Of a stretch of 47,393 nucleotides of DNA, positions 1 to 6,517 are shown piece by piece (the first letter of the stretch is position 1; each line of letters opens with the position of its first letter). Made by a program: the position numbers and the translations under genes. Below the pieces are notes generated by a model. That model saw only the letters and a program-made list of their open reading frames with translations. It made no database searches and was not told the origin of the DNA. The DNA is taken from assembly GCA_004557125.1 (NCBI GenBank), contig SFET01000031.1, forward strand, positions 1-47,393, in the 5' to 3' direction. Source of the stretch: Clostridiales bacterium (GTDB taxonomy: Bacteria; Bacillota; Clostridia; Christensenellales; Aristaeellaceae).

Positions 1-1
1 C

Positions 2-292
2 GCCACCAATGCCCGCGTGGCGCTGGATCAGGATGAGAACCGACAGAAATTCGAGGAACTAATGGCCCGGCACGATTCCATCCAGAACGAGATTCACGAA
101 CTGGAGCGCCAGCGCGCGGAATTGATTGCCAAGCTGAACGGCATCCGGCATTATATCGGCGTAATCCAGGACGAGGGCCGGATCACCGGGTTCGACGAAA
201 CACTCTGGCTGAATACGGTGGATCGGCTATGGATCAAGCCGGACGGAACAATGAGATTTGAATTCAAAGGCGGCCCGGCCATCGAAGGGTGA
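2..292 (+). CDS. Large serine recombinase, C-terminal fragment (cut by window start)
   Basis: The reading frame is open from base 2 and ends with TGA at 290-292, so the true start lies outside the window. The visible ~96 residues hold a basic/acidic heptad-like helix (residues about 10-45, rich in E, R, K and L, coiled-coil-like) followed by a short beta-type tail containing LWIKPDGTMRFEFKGG. This coiled coil plus a final 'DG-hydrophobic-F-FK-G' strand is the usual end of large serine recombinases of integrative and conjugative elements or prophages in Clostridia. The catalytic Ser domain is not visible. A strong terminator follows immediately, which fits the last gene at one end of an element. 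Family call is by pattern recognition only. Confidence 0.75.
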   Translation, partial: ATNARVALDQDENRQKFEELMARHDSIQNEIHELERQRAELIAKLNGIRHYIGVIQDEGRITGFDETLWLNTVDRLWIKPDGTMRFEFKGGPAIEG

Positions 293-299
293 AAAAAAC

Positions 300-337
300 G
301 GCTCTGGGGGATAGAACCCCGGGGCCAGTGTTTTTTT
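300..337 (+). terminator. Rho-independent terminator after the recombinase
   Basis: A 10-bp stem (300-309 with 317-326, two G-U pairs) encloses a 7-base loop and is followed within a few bases by seven T (331-337). It begins 8 bases after the recombinase stop codon. Confidence 0.85.
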
Positions 338-347
338 ATGTATAGAC

Positions 348-377
348 TTGCTGTTGCATCATCTAATGAGCTATAAT
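348..377 (+). promoter_or_regulatory. Candidate sigma-A promoter of an intergenic transcript
   Basis: TTGCTG (348-353) and a perfect TATAAT (372-377) are separated by 18 bases. No gene with a ribosome binding site follows on this strand before the terminator at 496-529, so the product may be a small RNA. Confidence 0.4.
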
Positions 378-431
378 ATAGACGGTTTTCCGGCTCTAAT
401 GTACCTCAGAATATTTGGAATCTGCCAAAAA

Positions 432-470
432 CCACCCCAAAAACCGGTTGTAGTTTTGGTTTTTGGTGGA
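432..470. repeat. Imperfect inverted repeat near the element end
   Basis: CCACCCCAAAAACC (432-445) is complementary to GGTTTTTGGTGG (459-470) except for two extra C. It lies about 140 bases after the recombinase stop, where serine-recombinase elements often have their end or attachment site. Whether it is an att site, an operator or part of an RNA hairpin cannot be decided from the sequence. Confidence 0.4.
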
Positions 471-495
471 TGGCCCAAATAATGTCAGGAGAGAC

Positions 496-529
496 AAGGC
501 TCTGAAACATTGGTTTCAGAGCCTTTTTC
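496..529 (+). terminator. Strong rho-independent terminator
   Basis: A perfect 13-bp stem (496-508 with 513-525), tetraloop ATTG, followed by TTTCTT. It has no protein gene directly before it on the plus strand; it would end the candidate small RNA at 384-529 or read-through from the recombinase. Confidence 0.85.
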
Positions 530-576
530 TTGCTTTTGGCGCACTGGGTTTGAAAAACTGTGCATTAGATTATTTC

Positions 577-636
577 CTAGATTATCGGGAGGGAATCTAG
601 TGACCAGTTCTTTTCAATAATTGCTTTGATTTTCAT
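577..636 (-). CDS. Possible 19-residue peptide or gene remnant
   Basis: ATG at 636-634 is preceded at a suitable distance by an AAAGGA ribosome binding site and reads 19 codons (MKIKAIIEKNWSLDSLPII) to TAG at 579-577. It follows another tiny frame (674-730) on the same strand. The product is unrecognised. It may be a true micropeptide or the start of a decayed gene of the mobile element. Confidence 0.25.
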   Translation of the reverse strand: MKIKAIIEKNWSLDSLPII

Positions 637-673
637 AGTTTCCTTTCTGCGTATTGCGCGGTCATATATTTTT

Positions 674-730
674 TTATCGCTCAATACCAGTCATGCGGCT
701 GATATAACTGTTCGCCTGGTTCTTCTTCAT
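674..730 (-). CDS. Possible 18-residue peptide or gene remnant
   Basis: ATG at 730-728 reads MKKNQANSYISRMTGIER and stops at TAA (676-674). Its ribosome binding region, GGAGGATAC followed by an A-rich spacer, is nearly identical to that of the 158-residue gene just upstream (787-1263), which argues that translation starts here. It may be the surviving 5' end of a third, decayed member of the same gene set. No function can be given. Confidence 0.3.
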   Translation of the reverse strand: MKKNQANSYISRMTGIER

Positions 731-786
731 TTTTGTATCCTCCTAAAAATCCTTTGTAAATCTATGTCCGATTGATCCGTTTGCGC

Positions 787-1263
787 TTATGCACCCTTTT
801 CAAGGGCTTCTTCAGAATCCTGCACCGCATCGATGCTTACGATGTTGTCGGCAGGGGCTGCTCCGGTTTTCTCCGTCTGATCTTCTTCCGGCATTCCGAA
901 GTCCCTGATATCCGGGTACTTATCAAGGAACCACTGCTTGATGACGGGATAACGGAAGGCCTTTCCATGGCACTTGGAAATCAGGATCTTTTCCTGGAAT
1001 TCCTTAAGGTTGGCTTCGCGTTCTTCCTTGGTACCATGGGTAGTGATGTAATCTTCCATGTACTTGTAGGTCAGACCGCAGTAGGTCTTTTTCTCAGGGT
1101 TACGGTTGATCTGACGCTGGACGACGGTATAGTTGGGATAATCCAGGCGAACACGCTGCAGGTGGGCGTATTCATCACTGCGGGTATCCATTGCGTATCT
1201 GGCAAAAGTACGATCCATTACGATCGTGCGATCCACATGATTCACTCTCAGGGTGTTCTTCAT
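787..1263 (-). CDS. Hypothetical protein, paralogue of the upstream gene
   Basis: 158 residues from an ATG at 1263 with AAGGAGG seven bases upstream; an earlier in-frame Met at 1299 has no such site. Not recognised as a known family. It aligns by eye with the protein encoded at 1296-1781: both start with a short N-V-RTI-M segment, then EY-LQ-VR-DYP-Y-VV, then GLTY-YME-YI, and later IK-WFLD-P-I-F. The C-terminus is acidic and low-complexity (residues about 130-158). There is no signal peptide or membrane segment. The pair lies beside a serine recombinase, so an accessory role in a mobile element or phage is possible, but this is inference from position. Confidence 0.6.
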   Translation of the reverse strand: MKNTLRVNHVDRTIVMDRTFARYAMDTRSDEYAHLQRVRLDYPNYTVVQRQINRNPEKKTYCGLTYKYMEDYITTHGTKEEREANLKEFQEKILISKCHGKAFRYPVIKQWFLDKYPDIRDFGMPEEDQTEKTGAAPADNIVSIDAVQDSEEALEKGA

Positions 1264-1295
1264 CTTCGTATCCTCCTTGATTGTTGGCTGGCTGA

Positions 1296-1781
1296 TCAAA
1301 CAGCCAGCAGGGCAGTGCGACGGGCTTCACGCAGTTCCTGTTCGCGGGCCATGCGTGCTACTTCCTTCTTCTGGCGGGTTGCCTTGATCATCTTTTCACG
1401 CTTCTTGTGGAACTCGGCAATCGCGGGGAAGGTATCCAGGAACCAGTCCTTGATTTCCTGATAGGAAGCGGATTCAGCAAAGGCTTCTTCGGCCTCTTCG
1501 CTTTCGCCGCGAAGCATCATGTACTCCAGCATGATGGACTTTTCTTCATCATCGTGACCGGCGATGTACTTCTCCATGTATTCATAGGTCAGCCCCTTGA
1601 AAGCGGAGGAATCGGACTTGGAAGCCTTGCGGGCGATGGTGACTACCTTATAAGAAGGATAATCGCGGCGGACTTCCTGGAGGGTCTTGTACTCTTCGGT
1701 TCCGAACTTGGAGGAGGCTGCGGCAAACTTCTTGGTCATCTCGATGGTGCGGTTCTTCATGTTCACATTCAGATTATTCAT
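1296..1781 (-). CDS. Hypothetical protein, paralogue of the downstream gene
   Basis: 161 residues from an ATG at 1781 preceded by AGAGG eight bases away. It shares with the 787-1263 product the blocks RTIEM, EYKTLQEVRRDYPSY, GLTYEYMEKYI and IKDWFLDTFP, so the two arose by duplication. Residues about 135-161 are a basic/alanine-rich helix (KATRQKKEVARMAREQ...). No catalytic motif is visible. Stop TGA is at 1298-1296, about 33 bases before the start of its paralogue, so both are likely on one transcript. A TACAAT-like -10 is present at 1864-1859 on this strand but with no convincing -35. Confidence 0.6.
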   Translation of the reverse strand: MNNLNVNMKNRTIEMTKKFAAASSKFGTEEYKTLQEVRRDYPSYKVVTIARKASKSDSSAFKGLTYEYMEKYIAGHDDEEKSIMLEYMMLRGESEEAEEAFAESASYQEIKDWFLDTFPAIAEFHKKREKMIKATRQKKEVARMAREQELREARRTALLAV

Positions 1782-1922
1782 ATTGGTACCTCTTTCTTTC
1801 CGGGATCTCTGTCCCTGTCTTTCGTTTTGCTAAGGGGTTGTTCCCTTGCTGTGATTTAATTGTATCGCAAGTCATGTTTTATCCTGTCGTTTTAATGGAA
1901 CATATAAATTTATGTCTCAAAG

Positions 1923-1967
1923 AAATAAAAGAAAACCCTGCGGCAATCATATGAGTCTGCCGCAGGG
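1923..1967 (-). terminator. Rho-independent terminator (minus strand)
   Basis: A perfect 10-bp stem (1936-1945 with 1958-1967) is followed on the minus strand by TTTTCTTTTATTT. No intact gene ends just before it on this strand; it may have served the decayed reading frame at 2100-2277. Confidence 0.75.
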
Positions 1968-2060
1968 CTGAAAAGATGTATGAAAGATGCTTCTATGATG
2001 CTTGGATGTTGCTTGGAGCTTGAATAAAAGATGTTGGGAAGATGTATGAATTTGATATGG
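1968..2060 (-). repeat. Iteron-like short direct repeats
   Basis: On the minus strand, six copies of RCATC (mostly ACATCTT or GCATCTT) occur in about 80 bases with irregular 5-20-base spacing; GATGTATGAA also occurs twice on the plus strand (about 1975 and 2041). Phage replisome-organiser genes often carry the replication origin as internal iterons, and a possible remnant of such a gene is adjacent. The repeats are short and could be chance. Confidence 0.3.
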
Positions 2061-2099
2061 ATTTTCGCAAAAAGAGTGCTCAGAAAATTTTCGTGGGTG

Positions 2100-2277
2100 T
2101 CTAGTATTCTGCTGAAAGCAAGATGCAGCAAGCATCGGCAGTTCCCTCCGTTCTCCGTTTGATACGGGAATGTTTCCGTACAGCATCAGTCTGCCATTGC
2201 GCTCCTGTTTGACCGCCATGCAGAGCAGCTGCAGGTACACAACGAGCGCTTCATCCGCACTGCTGCGGGGCCGGCAT
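2100..2277 (-). pseudogene. Possible remnant of a phage replisome organiser N-terminal domain
   Basis: The minus-strand frame here reads DEALVVYLQLLCMAVKQ, then RNGRLMLYGNIPVS, then MLAASCFQQNT. This resembles the N-terminal domain of phage replisome organisers (pattern: Y-LQ/K-LLC-A-K--NG-LML---IP-T--MLA). No start with a ribosome binding site is seen, and the frame loses the family pattern after about 60 codons. It sits between recombinase-associated genes and Hsp20, and ends near iteron-like repeats. The match is from memory of the family pattern and is weak. Confidence 0.35.
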
Positions 2278-2280
2278 TTA

Positions 2281-2315
2281 CAAAAGAGAACCCCGCCGGA
2301 TTGCTCCGACGGGGT
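2281..2315 (-). terminator. Terminator of the hsp20 gene
   Basis: An 11-bp stem (2290-2300 with 2305-2315, one G-U pair), loop of four, then TTCTCTTTTG on the minus strand. It starts 7 bases after the hsp20 stop codon. Confidence 0.85.
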
Positions 2316-2321
2316 AGCGGA

Positions 2322-2786
2322 TCAGCCCTCGATCAGAATGGTTCTCTTCTCAGGGGCCTTCGGCGCCTCCTTCTTCGGGATGATCAGGTGCAGGACGCCG
2401 TTTTCGTAGGTCGCCTTGACGTCCTCCTCCGTGATCTGTTCGCCGACGAAGAAGCTGCGCTGCATCGTGCCCGCGTAGCGCTCCTGGCGGAGCATCTTGC
2501 CCTGCTTGTTCTTTTCGTCCTTCTCCAGGGACTTCTCGGTTGAGATGGTCAGATAGCCGTTGTTCAGCTCCAGATGAATTTCATCCTTCCTGAAGCCGGG
2601 CAGATCCACGTCCACCTCATAGCCCTCGTCGGTCTCCTTGACGTCGGTCTTCATCATGTGCTGCGCGTGCTTGCCGTACAGCGCGCGATCGACATTGCCG
2701 AAGCCGCGGAAGAAGTTCCGGTCGAAGTCATCAAAGACGTCCATCAGGTTTTCGCCAAAAACAGTGGGAAGATAAGTGCTCATCAT
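2322..2786 (-). CDS. hsp20: Hsp20/alpha-crystallin small heat-shock protein
   Basis: ATP-independent holdase chaperone that binds unfolding proteins in the cytoplasm. About 154 residues. The alpha-crystallin domain runs from about residue 38 (DVKETDEGYEVDVDLPGF) to about 140, with the conserved A-YENGVLHL-IPK segment, and ends in a short tail with the I-x-I/V-like motif TILIEG. The start is one of two adjacent ATG (2786 or 2783); GGAGG lies 5 and 8 bases upstream of them, so an upstream in-frame ATG at 2798 overlaps the binding site and is rejected. It is monocistronic: own promoter with a CtsR-type operator at 2918-2946 and own terminator at 2281-2315. Confidence 0.93.
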   Translation of the reverse strand: MMSTYLPTVFGENLMDVFDDFDRNFFRGFGNVDRALYGKHAQHMMKTDVKETDEGYEVDVDLPGFRKDEIHLELNNGYLTISTEKSLEKDEKNKQGKMLRQERYAGTMQRSFFVGEQITEEDVKATYENGVLHLIIPKKEAPKAPEKRTILIEG

Positions 2787-2917
2787 GCAAACCTCCATTC
2801 GTTTGGCCTTGCACCGCTGGTAACATTGCCAGTCATGTAGGGTCGCATTTTGGCCTTTTGCAGGTCGTGCAGAATTGCGGCCGGCGGCCGCCCCGTCCCT
2901 TTCCGAACGGTGACTCT

Positions 2918-2945
2918 ATTATAGTCTTAAGTCAAAGAAAGTCAA
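2918..2945 (-). promoter_or_regulatory. Promoter of hsp20
   Basis: On the minus strand TTGACT (2945-2940) and TATAAT (2923-2918) are spaced by 16 bases. Transcription would start about 125 bases before the ATG. Confidence 0.8.
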
Positions 2946-2946
2946 T
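2930..2946. promoter_or_regulatory. CtsR heptad operator overlapping the hsp20 -35
   Basis: AGTCAAA (2930-2936), three bases, AGTCAAT (2940-2946): this matches the known Gram-positive CtsR box RGTCAAA-NAN-RGTCAAA at 13 of 14 heptad positions. It covers the -35 of the hsp20 promoter, so CtsR-type repression relieved by heat or protein stress is inferred. No ctsR gene is in the window. Confidence 0.75.
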
Positions 2947-3041
2947 AGCAAAATCAAATCTTAACATAAAAAATTCGACGGGACGACCTTCATTCCGGGG
3001 AAAAGGATCGGGTTCCGGTGGAGAAGAACCTCCGAAAACAT

Positions 3042-3070
3042 TTGACTGCGGCCCGCGAAGCAGCTATACT
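3042..3070 (+). promoter_or_regulatory. Promoter of the alpha/beta hydrolase
   Basis: TTGACT (3042-3047), 17-base spacer, TATACT (3065-3070). It lies about 95 bases before the chosen start at 3164. Confidence 0.75.
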
Positions 3071-3163
3071 TGTGCCGGAAGCGGGAAAATGCGGCGGCGC
3101 AGGGGGCTGTTGCAGGCCTGCGAACCCATGCGGGGCTTTCGCACGAGGGAGGGGGAGAGACAG

Positions 3164-3907
3164 ATGCTGTTTCATGAAGCGGGCAGAGAGGGCGCGCCGG
3201 TGATCGTGCTGCTGCACGGCGGCGGCCTGTCGGACTGGTCCTGGAGGCATGCGCTGGCGCAGCTTGCGGAGGATTATCGCATCGTCACCCCGGTGATCGA
3301 GGGCCACGGTGCGGCCTGCGGGGAGCCCTTCGTCAGCATCGCCGATTCCGCCGCGCAGCTCGTGAAGTACATCGACGCGCGCTGGAACGGGCATGTCGCC
3401 GCGCTGGGCGGCGTCTCCCTCGGGGCACAGATCGCCATTGCGGCCCTTGCGCAGCGCGGGGACATCGCCGGCTGTGCGCTGCTGGAGAGCGCGCTCGTGG
3501 AAAGGATCCCCGGGCGAAGCATGATCGGTCCCATGTGCAGAATGTGTGCCGGACTGATCCGCAGGCGCTGGTTTGCCGCACTGCAGGCGCGGGAGCTGGG
3601 CATTCCGAAGGACATGTTCGAGGACTACTTCGCGGACACCCGCAGGATGACGATCGATTCGCTGGTTTGCGTGCTGGAGAGCAACGCCGATTTCTCTCTG
3701 CCGCCGGATCTGCCGCGCAGCCTGCCCGCCGCCATCATGGTGGGCGAACGCGAGCGCCGCATCATGCGCCGCTCCGCACGACGCCTTCACGAGGCGATGC
3801 CGGGCAGCGCGCTGTATGTGCTGCCCGGCATGAAGCACGGCGAGCTGAGCCTCGCCCACCCGGACGCATATGCGCGGATCGTGCGCGAGACGCTGCGGCG
3901 CGCATGA
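3164..3907 (+). CDS. Alpha/beta-fold hydrolase
   Basis: 247 residues from ATG 3164, preceded by GGGGGAGAG; the frame is open further upstream but the promoter at 3042-3070 and the family start (LFHEAG...VIVLLHGGG) favour this one. Oxyanion-type HGGG is at residues 18-21, the nucleophile elbow GVSLGAQ has Ser85, and the catalytic His is in GMKHGE near residue 222. The acid residue is expected around VGERERR (near residue 190), where Glu rather than the usual Asp is present. Cytoplasmic, no signal peptide. Substrate unknown; proline-iminopeptidase/esterase-like members have this layout. Monocistronic. Confidence 0.82.
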   Translation: MLFHEAGREGAPVIVLLHGGGLSDWSWRHALAQLAEDYRIVTPVIEGHGAACGEPFVSIADSAAQLVKYIDARWNGHVAALGGVSLGAQIAIAALAQRGDIAGCALLESALVERIPGRSMIGPMCRMCAGLIRRRWFAALQARELGIPKDMFEDYFADTRRMTIDSLVCVLESNADFSLPPDLPRSLPAAIMVGERERRIMRRSARRLHEAMPGSALYVLPGMKHGELSLAHPDAYARIVRETLRRA

Positions 3908-4209
3908 ACGGAATTCGCGCCAAAACTGCGGATCATGACAAAACAACGCCGGCCTGTATCCCGGATTTCTCCGGAATGCAGTCCGTTTTATCTGCCGGGA
4001 GAGAAGTTTTCACCGGCAGATTTGCGGATATTTGTGCGAAGGTCGCGCAGTCGCCGCCCCAACGCCCGGAGCGCGGGCGCAAATGCCGCGCAGCTGTCCC
4101 GTACGCGGCGCGGCGGAATGCCTGCCTCTGCGGCAGAGGGGAAGCATGGGGCCTTCATGCAATATTTATTTCCTGGGCGGGGATTTTTATACGATTTTTA
4201 TGCCGGCTG
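3908..4209. other. Intergenic region with a hairpin, no gene seen
   Basis: No frame with a ribosome binding site is seen between the hydrolase and ktrB. A perfect 9-bp stem (3990-3998 with 4013-4021) is followed by TTTG and may weakly terminate the hydrolase transcript. Smaller GC-rich hairpins lie around 4060-4140. Confidence 0.4.
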
Positions 4210-4218
4210 TGCGATAAT
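4210..4218 (+). promoter_or_regulatory. Extended -10 promoter element before ktrB
   Basis: TGC-GATAAT, an extended -10 without a good -35. Nearly the same string (GC-GTGCGATAATGGG) recurs upstream of kdpD at 6491-6499, suggesting two related promoters in the potassium gene set. Confidence 0.45.
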
Positions 4219-4255
4219 GGGTTCATCGGAACAACAAACAGAGGAAAGAGGACCA

Positions 4256-5605
4256 ATGAACTTCAAGCGCATACGCCTTCGTCTGTCGTCATCGCAGGTC
4301 ATCATTCTGGGCTTCATGTGCGTGATTCTGATGGGCAGCCTGCTTCTGAGCCTGCCCTTTGCCACGCAGAGCGGAGAATCGGCCGGCTTTCTGGACGCGC
4401 TGTTCACGGCGACCTCCTCGGTCTGCGTGACGGGCCTGGTGGTGCACAACACGGCCACCTACTGGTCCGCCTTCGGCCAGGCCGTGATCCTGATGCTGAT
4501 CCAGATCGGCGGCATGGGCGTGGTCACGGTGGCGGTGACCGTCACGATGATCTCGGGCAGAAAGATCGGCCTGATGCAGCGCAGCACCATGCAGGAGGCG
4601 ATTTCGGCCCACCACGTGGGCGGCATCGTCAAGATGACGGGCTTCATCCTCAAGACGACCCTGCTGATCGAGCTGATCGGCGCGGCGCTGCTGTCCATCG
4701 TGTTCTGCCGGGACTTCGGGCCGCTGCGGGGCGTGTGGTACGGCCTGTTTCACGCAATTTCCGCCTTCTGCAACGCGGGCTTTGACCTGCTGGGCATCGA
4801 GGAGAGCTACGCCTCGCTGACGGCCTACGTTTCACAGCCGCTGGTCACAATCGTGATCATGCTGCTGATCATCATCGGCGGCATCGGTTTTCTCACCTGG
4901 GAGGACGTGCGCACCCATCGCCTGCACCTGCACGCCTACCGCATGCAGAGCAAGGTGATCCTCGCCTCGGCGCTGGTGCTGATCGCGCTTCCGACCGCGT
5001 ACCTGTACTTTTTTGAATTTTCCGGCGGCGCATGGGCGGGCAAATCCGTGGGCGAGCGGCTGCTGGCGGCCACGTTTCAGGCGGTGACGCCGCGCACGGC
5101 GGGCTTCAACACGGTGGATCTGACGCAGCTGAGCGAGACCGGGCAGAGCGTGCTGATACTGCTGATGCTCGTCGGCGGTGCGCCGGGCTCCACGGCGGGC
5201 GGCATGAAGACCACCACCGCGGCCGTGCTGCTTCTGTCCACGCTGGCGCTGTTCCGCCGGCGCGAGACCATCCGCTGCTTCGGCCGCAGGATCGACGAGC
5301 GCGTGGTGCGCGACGCGGTGGCCATACTGCTGATGTATCTGGTGCTGTTCATCTTCGGCGCACTGGTCATCAGCCGCATCGAGGATCTGCCCATGCTCAC
5401 CTGCATGTTTGAGACGGCCTCGGCCATCGGCACGGTGGGCCTGACGCTGGGCATCACCCCGGGCCTGGGCGTGGCCTCGCGGCTGATCCTGATCGCGCTG
5501 ATGTTCATCGGGCGCGTGGGCGGCCTGACGCTGATCTTTGCCGCCATCTCGGGCGCCCAGCACTATGCGGCGCGCCTGCCCAGGGAAAAAATTACTGTAG
5601 GATAA
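4256..5605 (+). CDS. ktrB: Potassium uptake membrane subunit, TrkH/KtrB family
   Basis: Channel-like K+ translocating subunit of the plasma membrane, gated by the nucleotide-binding partner encoded next. 449 residues from ATG 4256 (AGAGG upstream). Four pore repeats are visible by their filter segments: TSSVCVTGLV (residues 53-62), SAFCNAGFD, TPRTAGFNTVD and SAIGTVGLT, each flanked by hydrophobic helices. The length fits KtrB (about 450) as well as short TrkH. KtrB proteins are usually Na+-dependent. First gene of a five-gene plus-strand cluster; ktrA starts 12 bases after its stop. The in-frame extension back to 3935 lacks a ribosome binding site and is not used. Confidence 0.93.
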   Translation: MNFKRIRLRLSSSQVIILGFMCVILMGSLLLSLPFATQSGESAGFLDALFTATSSVCVTGLVVHNTATYWSAFGQAVILMLIQIGGMGVVTVAVTVTMISGRKIGLMQRSTMQEAISAHHVGGIVKMTGFILKTTLLIELIGAALLSIVFCRDFGPLRGVWYGLFHAISAFCNAGFDLLGIEESYASLTAYVSQPLVTIVIMLLIIIGGIGFLTWEDVRTHRLHLHAYRMQSKVILASALVLIALPTAYLYFFEFSGGAWAGKSVGERLLAATFQAVTPRTAGFNTVDLTQLSETGQSVLILLMLVGGAPGSTAGGMKTTTAAVLLLSTLALFRRRETIRCFGRRIDERVVRDAVAILLMYLVLFIFGALVISRIEDLPMLTCMFETASAIGTVGLTLGITPGLGVASRLILIALMFIGRVGGLTLIFAAISGAQHYAARLPREKITVG

Positions 5606-5617
5606 GGAGCAACTGCC

Positions 5618-6265
5618 ATGAAATCCATACTGCTGATCGGCCTGGGCCGCTTCGGACGGCACATCGCCATGAAACTTAGCGAGCTGCACCACCAGGTGAT
5701 GGCCGTGGACTGGAACGAGGAGCGCGTGGAGGCGGTGCTTCCCTACGTCACCAGCGCGCAGATCGGCGACAGCAAGAAGGCGGCCTTCATCGAGTCCCTC
5801 GGCGTGCGCAACTTCGACGTGTGCATCGTGGCCATCGGCGACGACTTCCAGAGCTCGCTGGAGACCACCGCGCTGCTCAAGGAGCTGGGCGCAAAGTACG
5901 TGGTCTCCCGCGCCGCCCGGGACACCCACGCCAAGTTCCTTTTGCGCAACGGCGCGGACGAGGTGGTCTATCCGGAGAAGCAGCTGGCGAACTGGACGGC
6001 GATCCGCTTCAGCTCCGACCACATCTTCGATTACATCGAGCTGAACAAAGACAACGCCATCGTGGAGGTCTCGGTTCCGCCGGCCTGGTATGGTAGGACC
6101 GTGGGCGAGCTGGACGTGCGCAAGAAGTACAACATCAACCTGCTGGCCGTGAAGAACGACGGCAGGCTGAACATCGACGTCACCCCCAGCACGCGCTTTT
6201 CCGGCAGCGAAACCGTGCTGGTGCTGGGCAGCAACCGGGCCATACAGAAGTGCTTCCACACCTGA
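5618..6265 (+). CDS. ktrA: Potassium channel gating subunit, TrkA/KtrA family
   Basis: Cytoplasmic regulatory ring subunit that binds NAD(H)/ADP/ATP and controls the KtrB pore. 215 residues, one RCK_N plus one RCK_C domain, the KtrA size (TrkA of E. coli has two copies). Rossmann motif GLGRFG at residues 8-13 and the ribose-binding acid D31 at the end of strand 2. The C-terminal domain begins near residue 135 (NAIVEVSVPP) and ends in LVLGSN; RCK_C domains of KtrA bind c-di-AMP in Bacillota, which is known for the family and not visible here. AAGGAG lies eight bases before the ATG. Confidence 0.93.
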   Translation: MKSILLIGLGRFGRHIAMKLSELHHQVMAVDWNEERVEAVLPYVTSAQIGDSKKAAFIESLGVRNFDVCIVAIGDDFQSSLETTALLKELGAKYVVSRAARDTHAKFLLRNGADEVVYPEKQLANWTAIRFSSDHIFDYIELNKDNAIVEVSVPPAWYGRTVGELDVRKKYNINLLAVKNDGRLNIDVTPSTRFSGSETVLVLGSNRAIQKCFHT

Positions 6266-6301
6266 TTGATCCGTATTCCTGCACAAAAGGAGGGGGCCGA
6301 A

Positions 6302-6460
6302 GTGAAAGAATTTCTCCTGATCCTGGGCGTCATTGCGGCCATGGTGGCAGGATACCCGCTGATGAAGCGGATCGATCGCTTCATCGACAGAAACGCCGCG
6401 CACCGCGACGAGGAGGCGCGGCCGGAGGAGTCGGGGGATGCATCGGACCGCATCGAATAG
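6302..6460 (+). CDS. Small single-span membrane protein of the potassium operon
   Basis: 52 residues from a GTG start at 6302, chosen because GGAGGGGG lies about eight bases upstream; the in-frame ATG at 6266 lacks a site. Residues 2-22 form one hydrophobic helix (EFLLILGVIAAMVAGYPLMK), followed by an amphipathic basic stretch (KRIDRFIDRN) and a charged acidic tail. No family recognised. Position between ktrA and kdpD suggests a small accessory subunit for K+ transport or sensing, by analogy with KdpF, but this is inference. Too small for most gene finders, yet spacing and start site support it. Confidence 0.7.
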   Translation: MKEFLLILGVIAAMVAGYPLMKRIDRFIDRNAAHRDEEARPEESGDASDRIE

Positions 6461-6490
6461 TCCTTCATTCGCATCGCCATTTGACAGCCG

Positions 6491-6499
6491 TGCGATAAT
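6491..6499 (+). promoter_or_regulatory. Extended -10 element before kdpD
   Basis: TGC-GATAAT, nearly identical with its flanks to the element before ktrB (4210-4218). If used, the mRNA would start only about a dozen bases before the kdpD ATG, close to the GGAGG site, so its activity is uncertain. Confidence 0.35.
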
Positions 6500-6517
6500 G
6501 GGAATGGAGGGATGCAC

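Larger units (their letters stand above)
384..529 (+). ncRNA. Candidate small RNA next to the recombinase
   Basis: A promoter-like pair at 348-377 and a strong terminator at 496-529 bracket about 145 bases that also hold an imperfect inverted repeat (432-445 with 459-470). The only frame inside is a 27-codon ATG frame at 399-482 without a ribosome binding site. A short RNA with an internal hairpin and terminator hairpin is therefore a reasonable reading. Alternatively this is the attachment-site region of the element. No known RNA family is recognised. Confidence 0.3.

Noticed and set aside
399..482. A 27-codon ATG frame between the recombinase and the terminator
   Set aside because: No ribosome binding site upstream and no recognisable sequence; better explained as part of an RNA or att region.
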